A DNA stretch of 64,000 nucleotides from Acidimicrobiia bacterium (GCA_016871315.1 VFZE01000007.1:82360-146359), one strand, 5' to 3'; shown: positions 16,001 to 24,242, counted from the first letter of the stretch. The notes: generated from the sequence alone by a model not told the origin. Numbers and translations are program-made.

Positions 16001-16986
16001 TCGCCCAAGTCGCAAAGTCGCAGTTGCGCGGCAAGAAGCTCGACACCACCCGCCTGGCACACATGGCCGCCGAAGGCGACGCCATCACGCTCGATGTCCT
16101 CGCCGCACTCGGCGCAAAAGTCGATGTCTCCGAGCGCCTCGCCCGCACGCCTGTCGAAGACCGCGCCTTCCCGAACCTGGTCTCCCTCGCCGCCCCCTCG
16201 CAGGCCGAATTCGTCCGCGCCGGCTTCTACAGTAAGCGTCCGCAGCCGCAGCAGTCCGCTCTGCGCTTCCATCTCGCCAACAAGCTGCCCGTGCCGGACG
16301 ACTATCCGGAGGCGCAAGGCCCGTTCCCCATCGGCGGCGCCCTTTCGGTCATCGGTTCTCTCGATTACTCCGCCGGCCGCTACAAGGATTCGATGCCCGA
16401 GATCCGCCGCATCCTGCTCGCCGGACTCAATAGCGAAATCCACACTCTCCGCGCCCAGGCCCTCACCGTGTTGCGCAGCATTCAGCCGCTTCATCAGGAC
16501 GCCGCCATCCTCGATCGCGTCCGTGCGCTGAAGCGCGATCCGGAAGCCGCCGTCCGCGCCTCCGCGCTCGCTTTTGAAACCTCGAAAATGGCCCGCTCCG
16601 GCCGCGGAGCGCGCGCCGCCGACATCGCCGACTACTTCTACTTCAAGGAACACGTCGAGCCCATCCTGCTCAAGAAGGCCGCCGACGGCCAGTCCTGCGC
16701 CGCCTGCCACGCCAACCACACGCTGCTTAAGCTCCAGGACGCCGACGAGTACGGCGTCGTCACTCTCGCCCAGTCACGCGCCAACTACAACGCCATCCTT
16801 TCCATGATCAACGTCCAGGACCCCGAGCAAAGCCTGCTGCTCAACAAGCCCCTTGCCCCGCTCGATGATGCTGGCATCGGCGACAGCCAGGCCCTCTCCC
16901 ACGGCGGCGGCATCCGCTGGTCCGACGCCAGGCGCAGCCCCGAATTCTTGACCATCCTCCGCTGGATTCAAGGAGCGCGCCTCTGA
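13036..16986 (+). CDS. Exported dihaem cytochrome with toroid-like and HEAT-repeat domains
   Basis: 1316 aa. A signal peptide (residues 7-17 hydrophobic) is followed by a beta-rich N-terminal region. A first haem c motif, CISCH, is near residue 301. Residues about 330-620 are helical with QxxxGxW-type repeats (QQPDGRWPMP, QTPSGAWQGN), like the alpha/alpha toroid of squalene cyclase-type proteins. HEAT repeats cover about 640-830 (LDSRFVLVRYQAAVTLGR and similar). A second haem motif, CAACH, is near residue 1221 in a planctomycete-type cytochrome segment. Periplasmic electron transfer combined with substrate or partner binding is the likely role. Its TGA overlaps the next ATG by one base, so the two are co-translated. 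Confidence 0.82.
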   Translation: MLPRVTWFTFCLLLLLKGGEARREFHAQPGQLYQLLVTATDPATLPDTVQVTVSDSHGPLLSKPLHKADGDLFAILQPRAAGKVVVDLKPPSPQLKVTWIHAGPAASEYAQLASAGHNSWLTAEPIQLGRTVYASADDRPYIPAPSEPKQQFTQLMAGIHWYKLDYKGPADRLVHFNIDILDRDVPAGIAIFTVADGKPVEYTRGRERYETERSTNFHGLQKFEPRILVPGAYYIRVMGNHPFFKLETPNYPPPPYDDPRLAIRAAMDYIVRKGDSWHANVPRKGAVARRDSNPLQETKLCISCHPTHFSMRGAMFALEAGYPVHARSSVQFLAERLYNNPRPIYGKPDASWARMIHAPGNVFSRLAYLTSAYDRLLNSERREELYRGIAAYLEMYWPGMTEPSHESNGNLPRISGFEVALHNAMLFEDLHKRTGEPKYKDLRGQIERVALAGKPVDMLDLCWKLDLLVWLGRDNYAAQIAELRDQIFSHQQPDGRWPMPFGMEEIQYDFRSRKVQVRKLPTLAGQSGPRASDFQTWHAIYALARAGVTLDDPRLAKAVKLCLSKQTPSGAWQGNPDYKNFDTPFRDTQYALMALSTLYEDPKGRGLPAPPSRFNESSAVETIAALDQHWDRPADPITARIRKQLDSRFVLVRYQAAVTLGRFADAGSLDALTARLADDSKLVQRAAAWALRQIGSRNSAAREAAIASIAKALDSPHERTRWGATRIFNQHFKYLSEEWSLGRRLIHIASADPSPAVKTAAVQALYQWWYWDRDASHKEAIELALLDGLGREEHPIVRRNFIEAYYLVLDDNTRYLYGSWIPRVKRAEDKHAIEQGHKENVRLQALRYRDAMRKANPLGRDGLLRALYTHHIREGLPDISALSSAAPPDTVEGHWVNGYRFAALYDPLTGGSAGFTSIGNDAEPPVFYADSGPIMNEAFLAALDQPAPEHIRGAMRALSFLRGIEIGTQLADRILALVTEAPADVRSDVAQVAKSQLRGKKLDTTRLAHMAAEGDAITLDVLAALGAKVDVSERLARTPVEDRAFPNLVSLAAPSQAEFVRAGFYSKRPQPQQSALRFHLANKLPVPDDYPEAQGPFPIGGALSVIGSLDYSAGRYKDSMPEIRRILLAGLNSEIHTLRAQALTVLRSIQPLHQDAAILDRVRALKRDPEAAVRASALAFETSKMARSGRGARAADIADYFYFKEHVEPILLKKAADGQSCAACHANHTLLKLQDADEYGVVTLAQSRANYNAILSMINVQDPEQSLLLNKPLAPLDDAGIGDSQALSHGGGIRWSDARRSPEFLTILRWIQGARL

Positions 16987-18986
16987 TGCGCACCGCTTGC
17001 CTCCTCCTCACAGCCTCGCTCTGCTTCTCCGCCGATCTGTTCCGCGATGACTTCTCGCGTTTTCCCGCCGGCTGGCTCTCGAATCCCATCGGCCAGCTGA
17101 ACGGCGCCATCCAGGAATATCATTACATCGAGCATCGCGGCGTGCGCACGCATCCATGGCGCAACCCCATTGTCCACCTCGATAGCTGGGTCGTCAGCGA
17201 GGAAGACGGCAAGCCCTACATCGAACAGCACCTGGTCAACGACATGCCTGGCCGCACCACGCCGCTGTTCGTCACCGGCGACGAGGAATGGTCATCCTAC
17301 ACCGCGGAAGTCAGCATGAAGCCGCTCTCGCTCGCCGAGCGCGCCGGCATCGCCTTCCGCTATCACACTTCGCGCCACTACTTTCTGTTCGCCCTCACCT
17401 CCGGCAAGCAAGCCGTGCTCGAAGTCCGGCAGCCCATCGAAAAGGTCCTCCGTCAAGCCGAATGGCGGAGCATCGCCGCTGCCGATTTCGCCTATTCGAC
17501 CGAGCAGTACTACCGCCTGAAGGTGGAAAACGAAGGCGAGAAGATCCGCGCCTACATCGACGGCCAGCTCGTGCTCGAAGCAACCGACGCCGAACTTACC
17601 AAGGGCCAGGCGGGACTCATGGCCAACGTTCCCGCCCGTTTCATGAGCTTCGCCGTCACTGCATCGGACGATGCAAAGAAAGCAATCGACGCCCGCATCA
17701 CTCAGCGCGAAGCCGAACTCAAGAGCCTGCGCGGCGCCAATCCCAAGCCCGTCCTCTGGCGCCGCTTCCACACCCCCCTCTTCGGCGCCGGGCGCAACAC
17801 GCGCTTCGGCGATCTCGACGGCGACGGCCGGCTCGACATGCTGATCGCGCAGAACATTCCGCGCGTCCGCGGCGACGCATTCGATCACATCAGCTGCCTC
17901 ACCGCCGTCACGCTCGACGGCCGCATCCTCTGGCAGCTCGGCAAACCCGATCCGCGCAACGGGCTGCTCACCAACGACACTCCGTTTCAGATTTACGACC
18001 TCGACGGCGACGGCAGGAACGAAGTCGTGCTCGTCCGCGACTTCAAGCTCCAGGTGCTCGAAGGCGCAACCGGCAAGCTGAAGCAGTGGACCTGGATGCC
18101 GCGCGCTGCTCCCGATAATAAGGAGCGTCCCTATGAGCGCAACAACGGTGACTCCATCGCTTTCGTCAACGGCGAAATCCTCATCAAGGACCGCTACCGC
18201 TGGTTCTGGCTCTTCGACAAGGATCTCAAGCTGAAGTGGCAGGGCGAAGGCCAGACCGGCCACTATCCCTATCCGGTCGACACCGACAACGACGGCAAGC
18301 AGGAGTTCATCATCGGCTTCTCGCTTTGGAGCCACTTGGGCAAGCGCCTCTGGAGCCACGATCAAACCCTGAAAGACCACGCCGATGCGATATCGGCCGG
18401 CAGCTTCGGCCCCGATCCGAAAGCGCCCGTACGCTTCTATGCCTGTTCCTCCGATGAAGGCTTCGTCGTCTTCAACGCCGATGGTGGCATCCTCAAGCAC
18501 GTCCTGCTCGGCCATGCGCAGACGCAGAGCGTCGGCAAGTTTCGCCCGGAAACGCCCGGCTTGCAGATCTTCATCGCCAACTTCTGGCGCAGCCCGGGCA
18601 TCGTCACGCTGTTTGATTGGGAAGCCAATATCCTCGCCCAAAAAGAGATGGCTCCCGGCTCCACCCATCTCGCGCCCGTTAACTGGCGCGGCGACGGCAA
18701 TGAGTTCGCCCTGCTCAGCGCCAACACGCGCGATGGCGGCATGATCGACGGCCAACTGCGCCGCGTCGTCATGTTCCCCGGCGACGGCCATCCCGACCTC
18801 GCCTATCACGTTGCCAACGTCACCGGCGATGCACGCGATGAGATCATCCTCTGGGATCGCGACCGCGTCTGGATCTACACGCAGGACCGCCCGTTCACCG
18901 GGCAGCGCATCTACTCGCCCCGCCGCAATCCCGATTTCAACGACTCCAACTACCGCGCCACCGTGTCGCTGCCCGATTGGAAGTAA
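16986..18986 (+). CDS. Secreted FG-GAP/VCBS protein, rhamnogalacturonan-lyase-like
   Basis: 666 aa with a signal peptide (MRTACLLLTASLCFSA). Residues about 20-225 form a concanavalin-like sandwich (EEWSSYTAEVSMKPL, AGIAFRYHTSRHYF, GQAGLMAN). From about 270 come beta-propeller blades with calcium-binding loops DLDGDGRLDML, DLDGDGRNEVV and DTDNDGKQEF, as in FG-GAP repeats and the propellers of rhamnogalacturonan lyases. I cannot confirm catalytic residues, so it may be a binding protein rather than a lyase. It overlaps the cytochrome gene by 1 bp, and only 2 bp separate it from the next gene. The shared operon suggests joint work on an extracellular carbohydrate. Confidence 0.75.
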   Translation: MRTACLLLTASLCFSADLFRDDFSRFPAGWLSNPIGQLNGAIQEYHYIEHRGVRTHPWRNPIVHLDSWVVSEEDGKPYIEQHLVNDMPGRTTPLFVTGDEEWSSYTAEVSMKPLSLAERAGIAFRYHTSRHYFLFALTSGKQAVLEVRQPIEKVLRQAEWRSIAAADFAYSTEQYYRLKVENEGEKIRAYIDGQLVLEATDAELTKGQAGLMANVPARFMSFAVTASDDAKKAIDARITQREAELKSLRGANPKPVLWRRFHTPLFGAGRNTRFGDLDGDGRLDMLIAQNIPRVRGDAFDHISCLTAVTLDGRILWQLGKPDPRNGLLTNDTPFQIYDLDGDGRNEVVLVRDFKLQVLEGATGKLKQWTWMPRAAPDNKERPYERNNGDSIAFVNGEILIKDRYRWFWLFDKDLKLKWQGEGQTGHYPYPVDTDNDGKQEFIIGFSLWSHLGKRLWSHDQTLKDHADAISAGSFGPDPKAPVRFYACSSDEGFVVFNADGGILKHVLLGHAQTQSVGKFRPETPGLQIFIANFWRSPGIVTLFDWEANILAQKEMAPGSTHLAPVNWRGDGNEFALLSANTRDGGMIDGQLRRVVMFPGDGHPDLAYHVANVTGDARDEIILWDRDRVWIYTQDRPFTGQRIYSPRRNPDFNDSNYRATVSLPDWK

Positions 18987-18988
18987 CC

Positions 18989-19759
18989 ATGCTCGCGTGC
19001 CTGCTCCTGCTGGCGGCTCAAGGATTCATCGAGGAAGGCATCAAGCTATTCCAGGCCGGCCAGCTCCAGCAAGCCGCCGCGCAGTTCCAGCGCGCCGCCG
19101 AACAGGAGCCGGAAAACGCGCTCGCTTGGAAGCTGCTCGGCACCTCCTTCGCCGCCCTTGGTGATCACGAACAGGCGCGCGAGCCGCTGCGCAAGGCATG
19201 CGCGCTCAACCCCAAGCTCCCCGACGCCTGCTTCTACCACGCCCGAAACCTGTATCTGGTGAACCGCTTTGAGGAGTCCCGCAAGCTCTTCGAGTCGCTG
19301 CTAGCCTCTGACCCCCAGCCGTGGCGCATAGAGAACGGTCTTGGCCTCGCGCTCGAAGCGCTCGGTAAGGCCGAAGACGCCGAAGCCCGCTACCGCAAGT
19401 CGGCTTCTCTCAACCCCTCCTCACACCCCAACGAGCATCCGCTCATCAACCTCGGCGTTCTGCTCGGCCGTCAGGGCCGTACCGCCGGTGCCGAGAGAGT
19501 GTTGCGGACCGCCGTCGAAAAAGCCCCTCAATCCACCCGCGCCTGGTTTGAACTCGGCCGCATGCTTCAGGAATTAGGCCGCAATCCCGAATCCGCCGCC
19601 GCGCTCGAAAAATCCATCGCCATCGATCCCCGCCACTGGGCCGCACATGCGCTGCTTGGCAAAGTCTACTTACGCCTCGGCCGCACAGAGGACGGTCGGC
19701 GGCACCTCGAAACGGGCAGCAAGGGACTCACCCAATCCCAAACGCCTCCGCATATCTGA
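18989..19759 (+). CDS. Secreted TPR-repeat protein
   Basis: 256 aa from ATG 18989, only 2 nt after the previous stop. A short hydrophobic N-terminus (MLACLLLLAAQG) acts as signal or anchor. About six tetratricopeptide repeats fill the rest (GIKLFQAGQLQQAAAQFQRA, ALAWKLLGTSFAALGDHEQA, and so on), a scaffold for protein contacts. It is last in the secreted-protein operon. Its 3' end overlaps the convergent GNAT gene by 32 bp. Confidence 0.85.
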   Translation: MLACLLLLAAQGFIEEGIKLFQAGQLQQAAAQFQRAAEQEPENALAWKLLGTSFAALGDHEQAREPLRKACALNPKLPDACFYHARNLYLVNRFEESRKLFESLLASDPQPWRIENGLGLALEALGKAEDAEARYRKSASLNPSSHPNEHPLINLGVLLGRQGRTAGAERVLRTAVEKAPQSTRAWFELGRMLQELGRNPESAAALEKSIAIDPRHWAAHALLGKVYLRLGRTEDGRRHLETGSKGLTQSQTPPHI

Positions 19760-20222
19760 CCTTCCCGCGCACACCCTCCAACGCCCCGGGCTGAAGCTCC
19801 AGCGCCATGAAACCCTCCCGCGGAAACGGACTTTCAAGTCCACTCGCAAGTGCCGTTGAAAACCCAAACCGCGGATAGTAGTTCGCATGCCCCACTACAA
19901 TCACGATCCGCTCGTCTTGGAGTAGCCGCAGTCCTTCTCGAATCAGTTTTCCCCCGATGCCGCTCCGCTGATATTCCGGCAGCACCGCCATGGGCGCTAG
20001 CGCAGCCGCCTCCAACGCCCCAGCCTCCGTGTCAATCCACATCCTGCTGAACAGAATGTGTCCGCGAATCTCTCCATCCTCCACCGCCACAAGCGATAGA
20101 AGCACGGCGCCCTCCGCCCGCAGCCGCTCCATCAAGTCAGCCTCATCTCGTCCCCCAAACGCTGCCTCGTTCACCTTGCGGATGGACGCCTCATCCACGG
20201 CAATCTCAGCCCGGATCATCAT
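19728..20222 (-). CDS. GNAT-family N-acetyltransferase (YhbS-like)
   Basis: 164 aa, a single acetyl-CoA-binding domain. Motif A is clear (LAPMAVLPEYQRSGIGGKLI, with the pyrophosphate loop QRSGIGGKL), followed by VVGHANYYPRFGF, characteristic of the YhbS group. The acceptor is unknown. The ATG at 20222 overlaps the TGA of the decayed gene upstream (ATGA), so the two were once one operon; a second ATG follows directly. With the upstream gene broken, it may now depend on residual coupling for translation. Confidence 0.87.
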   Translation of the reverse strand: MMIRAEIAVDEASIRKVNEAAFGGRDEADLMERLRAEGAVLLSLVAVEDGEIRGHILFSRMWIDTEAGALEAAALAPMAVLPEYQRSGIGGKLIREGLRLLQDERIVIVVGHANYYPRFGFSTALASGLESPFPREGFMALELQPGALEGVRGKVRYAEAFGIG

Positions 20223-20740
20223 CGAAACTCAATATAGCGGATCCGCCCCTTGACGCCCGCCAGTTCCGCCGACTCCTGGTAGCCAACCACCACCGCCCGC
20301 TTCTGCGGCTGCCCGCCAGTTTCGATAACCGCGCGTACTCCCTGGCCGCCTGCGGCCGCGCCGGGCCGGAAACCGCGATCGTCAGCCGCGCCAGCTCCTG
20401 CTCGATCACCGGGATCTTGCGCGACTCCACTTTTTGATTCACCTCGCCCGGCGGCTTCAACATCTCGGTCGGAAACTTCCTTTGCCTGTACCAGGCACGC
20501 GCGTCATCGCCGAACTGTGGTGCCGTTTTCCCGTAAATCTCCCGCAGCGCCTTTTCCGTCGGCACGCCGCCTGCCATCGCGGCGCTGAATTCCTCGAATT
20601 TGTCCCGATATGTGGGCGAAAGCCGCATCATATGCACGTACAGTCCCGCCTGCGCGTAGAACTTCTGTCCCGCTTCCGGATTCGGCAGACTGGCGCTCCA
20701 AAGTGGCGTAGTATTCGGCCAGACCCTCGTTGTAACGGCT
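20219..20740 (-). pseudogene. Decayed exported peptidase-like (DUF1570/peptidase-MA type) C-terminal remnant
   Basis: Three frames must be joined. One reads RYNEGLAEYYATL, resembling the zinc-peptidase NEGLAEYF helix. A second (ORF to 20637) runs WSASLPNPEAGQKFYAQAGL through YVHMMRLSPTYRDKFEEF. The third ends AVVVGYQESAELAGVKGRIR then a stop at 20219-20221. So there are at least two frameshifts, and everything before RYNEG (including any signal peptide and the HExxH helix) is missing. The family name is tentative. The stop still overlaps the GNAT start. Confidence 0.55.
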
Positions 20741-20761
20741 CGCCACTCCTCCCCGCTTCGC

Positions 20762-20767
20762 TACAAT
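20762..20767 (+). promoter_or_regulatory. -10 element of the cytochrome-ComEA gene
   Basis: TACAAT lies 12 nt before ATG 20780, leaving a leader of about 5 nt. No strong -35 is visible. Confidence 0.3.
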
Positions 20768-20779
20768 GCAGGAAAGATC

Positions 20780-21241
20780 ATGAAAAGCCTGTTCGGAATC
20801 GTCCTGCCGCTCGCCCTGCTTGCTTCCTTGCCTCTGCGCGCGGAGTTGCCCGCCGGGCCGGGCAGGCCGGAAACGGAAAAACTCTGCAAGAACTGCCACG
20901 AGATCGAGAAGTCGGTCTCCCTCCGGCAGGACCGCCAGGCGTGGGAAGCCACGCTTGCCAAGATGAAGGCGCTCGGCACGCGCGGTACCGATGCGGAATT
21001 CGGTGCCGTCCTTGATTACCTCGCCAAGCACTTCCCCGCGGGAGAACTCGCGCCCCTCAACATCAACAAAGCCACCGCCATTGAACTGGAAAGCCGCCTC
21101 TCGCTTCGGCGCTCTCAGGCAGCCGCGGTCCTTGCCTACCGTGCCAAGCAGGGCAAGATCAAAGACCTCGAAGACCTGAAGAGCATCCCCGGACTCGACC
21201 CGGAAAAAATCGCCGCCAGAAAAGACCAAATCGTTTTCTAA
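20780..21241 (+). CDS. Exported cytochrome c / ComEA helix-hairpin-helix fusion
   Basis: 153 aa with a signal peptide (residues 1-21). Residues 30-88 hold one haem c motif, CKNCH (36-40), and a following MKALGTRGTDAEFGAVLDYL helix, like the small cytochrome domain of quinohaemoprotein amine dehydrogenase-type proteins. Residues 92-153 are a ComEA-type DNA-binding helix-hairpin-helix pair (LNINKATAIELES ... KIKDLEDLKSIPGL). ComEA binds incoming DNA in the periplasm during transformation. A haem group on the same chain is not part of the standard model. No other competence gene is nearby. The ATG follows AGGAAAG. Confidence 0.83.
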   Translation: MKSLFGIVLPLALLASLPLRAELPAGPGRPETEKLCKNCHEIEKSVSLRQDRQAWEATLAKMKALGTRGTDAEFGAVLDYLAKHFPAGELAPLNINKATAIELESRLSLRRSQAAAVLAYRAKQGKIKDLEDLKSIPGLDPEKIAARKDQIVF

Positions 21242-21363
21242 CCGGCCGCGTCCGCAGATTCTCACAAAACCAGCCGTTTCTGTTCTATCTCCTGGAACTT
21301 GGCTTAGGGTTTCGGCTAGAATTATGAATAGACCTCTCGTGCGTGCACCCGGTGAGTTTTGGC

Positions 21364-22227
21364 ATGAATCTATTGACGGCTCCGCTGTTTCCATCCTGGC
21401 CCAAACTCACCCTTCTTGCCGTCATTGACATCCTCGTAACCGCCTTTCTCATCTATCAATTCCTCATCATCATTCGCGGCCGCCGCGCGGCCAATATCCT
21501 CAGCGGCGTCTTTGTCCTCATCGCCATCTATCTTGCCTCCCTCTACGCAGGCCTCGAGATGCTCCCCACCCTGATGGCCACCCTCGCCCCCTACACCGCC
21601 TTCGCCCTCATCGTCCTGTTCCAATCGGAAATCCGCCGCATGCTTGCCCGCATGGGCCGCCGCAACTGGATGGGGCTCGGAACCCGCCTCAAGCGCCGGG
21701 AATTCATTGAAGAGATCCTGCTCGCGCTTGATCAGCTATCCAGGACCCGCACCGGCGCGCTCATCGTGCTTGAGCGCGATATCGGGCTGCGCACCTTCGT
21801 CGAAAGCGGCGTCCTGCTGGAAGCCGTGGTCAGCCGCGACCTGCTGGTCTCCATCTTTCATCCCGGTAATGCCCTCCACGACGGCGCCGTCATTATCATT
21901 GGCGACCGTGCCGCTGCCGCCGCCTGCTTCCTTCCTCTCAGCATGAACCCCGCGCTGATGAACACGCTCGGAACCCGGCACCGTGCCGCCATTGGCATCA
22001 CCGAAGAGACGGATTGCCTTTCCATCGTCGTCAGTGAAGAGACCGGCAAGATCTCCATAGCCAGTTTCGGAGAAATTGAAGGCGACGTCAGTTTGGAGAA
22101 GGCCGGATTCCGCATCTCGGCTCACCTTGGCGGCGCCGAGCGTCATTCCATTTCTTCCCCGCCGGTCGCCGACGCTGAGCCGGCCGAGCCACCGCGGCAG
22201 AAACTGCGAACCCAGGAGCGGCCCTGA
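21364..22227 (+). CDS. cdaA: Diadenylate cyclase, membrane type
   Basis: Makes the second messenger c-di-AMP from two ATP. Three N-terminal membrane helices (about residues 8-90) precede the DAC domain, whose two signature motifs are intact: LHDGAVIII (DGA) near residue 172 and GTRHRAAIG (RHR) near 203. About 40 extra C-terminal residues are low-complexity. I use ATG 21364; an in-frame GTG at 21343 is the alternative. The gene ends inside the ATG of cdaR. The order cdaA-cdaR-glmM is the classical arrangement that links c-di-AMP with cell-wall precursor synthesis and osmotic control. Confidence 0.93.
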   Translation: MNLLTAPLFPSWPKLTLLAVIDILVTAFLIYQFLIIIRGRRAANILSGVFVLIAIYLASLYAGLEMLPTLMATLAPYTAFALIVLFQSEIRRMLARMGRRNWMGLGTRLKRREFIEEILLALDQLSRTRTGALIVLERDIGLRTFVESGVLLEAVVSRDLLVSIFHPGNALHDGAVIIIGDRAAAAACFLPLSMNPALMNTLGTRHRAAIGITEETDCLSIVVSEETGKISIASFGEIEGDVSLEKAGFRISAHLGGAERHSISSPPVADAEPAEPPRQKLRTQERP

Positions 22228-22886
22228 TGTCCTGGGTCACGCGGAACTTCGGCTGGAAACTCTCCTCGCTTGCCCTCGCCAGCCTTATCTACGTCGCCAT
22301 GCACATCGATCCGCCCGTGGCCACTTCCATTGCCGTCCCCGTGCAATACCGCAACATCCCGCGCGAGCTGGAGAGGAGCGAAGACGCCGTTGACAGAGTG
22401 CAACTGGAGGTCCGCGGCCCTTCCGGCCGCCTCAGCCAGGCCAGCCTCGCCGACACCGCCGTCGTGCTCGATCTCTCCACCGTCGCCCAGCCCGGCGAAA
22501 GAACTTTTCCTGTGCAGGAGGCCCAGATCCTGCTTCCGCCCGGAGTCACCCTCCAGCGATCCGTCCCTAATCAAATACGGCTTTTCTTCGAAAAGCGGCT
22601 GGTGCGCGACGTCCCCGTGGAAATCCGCATCGGAACGCCGCCGCCGCCCGGATACGTCGTCTTCTCCCAGCGTGTCGAGCCGCCCCGGCTCCGCGTCGTC
22701 GGCCCCGAACGCCGCGTCGGCGAACTTTCCGTGGTGGAAACAGATCCTCTCGACCTCGGCGGCGTCGTCGGCTCCGCCCGCTTTTCTGTTCATGCCTATA
22801 TCTCCGACCCCCGCGTGCGTTTCGAGACGAGTGGCCGCGTCACCGCCATCATTGAGGTGAGAAAGTCGGAGCCACCGGAGGACTGA
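22227..22886 (+). CDS. cdaR: YbbR-domain regulator of diadenylate cyclase
   Basis: 219 aa. One N-terminal membrane anchor (residues 9-26, KLSSLALASLIYVAMH) carries YbbR-like beta domains outside the membrane (repeats with VPVQYRNIP and VPVEIRIGTPPPPGY starts). The family binds and modulates CdaA. The ATG shares its A with the TGA of cdaA. It is shorter than Bacillus CdaR, with about two YbbR units instead of four. Confidence 0.85.
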   Translation: MSWVTRNFGWKLSSLALASLIYVAMHIDPPVATSIAVPVQYRNIPRELERSEDAVDRVQLEVRGPSGRLSQASLADTAVVLDLSTVAQPGERTFPVQEAQILLPPGVTLQRSVPNQIRLFFEKRLVRDVPVEIRIGTPPPPGYVVFSQRVEPPRLRVVGPERRVGELSVVETDPLDLGGVVGSARFSVHAYISDPRVRFETSGRVTAIIEVRKSEPPED

Positions 22887-22892
22887 TTTAAC

Positions 22893-24242
22893 GTGGCCAA
22901 ACAACTCTTCGGCACTGACGGCATCCGCGGTGTCGCCGGCGAATACCCCCTCGATCCCCAAACCGTTCATGCCTTTGGCGCCGCTCTCGGCCGGTGGTGC
23001 AAGAGCCATACGCCCTCCTCACAGGTCCTCATCGGCATGGACACCCGCGAATCTGGCTCGGCCATCGCCGCTCAGGTGGCTGCCGGCCTCGCGCTCCAAG
23101 GCGTGCGTACCCGCTTTGCCGGACTCATCTCTACGCCCGGCGTCGCCCATCTCACCAAGGAAGGCGATTTCGCCGCCGGGGTCATGATCTCCGCATCCCA
23201 CAATCCCTACCAGGACAACGGACTCAAGCTGTTCAGCCACTCCGGCTACAAACTGCCCGATCAGGAAGAGCACGCGCTGGAACAAGAGATCCTCCACCTG
23301 CGCGGGCAGTTGGGTCCATCGCCCGAAAACATGAAATCCGAATGGGACTGGGCCGAGCGCTACCTGGATCATCTGGCCTCAACCTTTCCGGCCCGCCTCG
23401 ATGGTATGCACCTTGCCGTGGACTGTGGGCACGGCGCGGCAACTCATCTCGCGCCTGCTGTGCTTGAGCGCCTTGGCGCGCGCGTCTCCCGGATCGGCTG
23501 CTTCCCGAATGGGCGCAACATCAATCTCGATTGTGGCGCCCTTCACCTGGAGACGCTCAGCCGTTTTGTCCTGGAAACCGGCGCCGCGGCCGGCTTCGCC
23601 TTCGATGGCGACGCCGACCGCTGCATCGCCGTCACCGCGTCCGGCCGCGTGCTGGATGGCGATTTCCTGATGCTCATCTGCGCCAGGCATATGCGGGCCA
23701 CCGGCGCCTGGCCTCGCACGGACGGCCCGCCCACTCTGGTCTCCACCGTCATGTCGAATCTCGGCCTGGAAATAGCGCTTGCCGAATCCGGTATCCGCAT
23801 GGTTCGCACCGCCGTCGGAGACAAGTACGTGCTCGAAGAGATGCTCCGCATTCAATCTCCCATCGGCGGTGAGCAGTCCGGCCACCTGATCTTCAGCCAG
23901 CATGCCACCACGGGGGACGGCCTGCTTACGGCGCTTCGCGTACTCGAAGTCATGGCACACACCGCCGCGCCCCTGGAAGAGCTCGCCTCCGGTATGAACC
24001 TCTTTCCTCAGAAGCTGGTCAACGTGCGCATCAAGGCGCGCAAGCCGCTCGCCGAGCTTCCTTCCGTCGCCGTGCAGATCCAGCTCGCCGAAAAGACGCT
24101 CGGCGCCGACGGCCGCGTGCTCGTGCGCTTCTCCGGCACCGAACCTCTTGCCCGCGTCATGGTGGAAGGCCCGACAACGGAAACCGTGGACCAGCTTACT
24201 GCGCAAATCGCCTCCGCCATCCAGTCCGAAATCGGCGGCTGA
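22893..24242 (+). CDS. glmM: Phosphoglucosamine mutase
   Basis: Converts glucosamine-6-phosphate to glucosamine-1-phosphate for UDP-GlcNAc synthesis. 449 aa, full length. Landmarks are KQLFGTDGIRGVAG at the start, the phosphoserine loop ISASHNPYQDNG near residue 100, the metal loop FDGDADRC near 240, the sugar loop GGEQSGH near 325 and the phosphate loop RFSGTEPLARV at the end. The start is GTG. Third gene of the cdaA operon, in which the CdaA/CdaR/GlmM proteins interact in well-studied Firmicutes. Confidence 0.95.
   Translation: MAKQLFGTDGIRGVAGEYPLDPQTVHAFGAALGRWCKSHTPSSQVLIGMDTRESGSAIAAQVAAGLALQGVRTRFAGLISTPGVAHLTKEGDFAAGVMISASHNPYQDNGLKLFSHSGYKLPDQEEHALEQEILHLRGQLGPSPENMKSEWDWAERYLDHLASTFPARLDGMHLAVDCGHGAATHLAPAVLERLGARVSRIGCFPNGRNINLDCGALHLETLSRFVLETGAAAGFAFDGDADRCIAVTASGRVLDGDFLMLICARHMRATGAWPRTDGPPTLVSTVMSNLGLEIALAESGIRMVRTAVGDKYVLEEMLRIQSPIGGEQSGHLIFSQHATTGDGLLTALRVLEVMAHTAAPLEELASGMNLFPQKLVNVRIKARKPLAELPSVAVQIQLAEKTLGADGRVLVRFSGTEPLARVMVEGPTTETVDQLTAQIASAIQSEIGG

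Noticed and set aside
13417..16719. An 1100-codon open frame on the minus strand
   Set aside because: It is antisense to the 1316-aa cytochrome gene. Long antisense frames arise from the GC-rich third positions of the real gene; it is Gly/Ala/Val-rich and has no motif or ribosome site.
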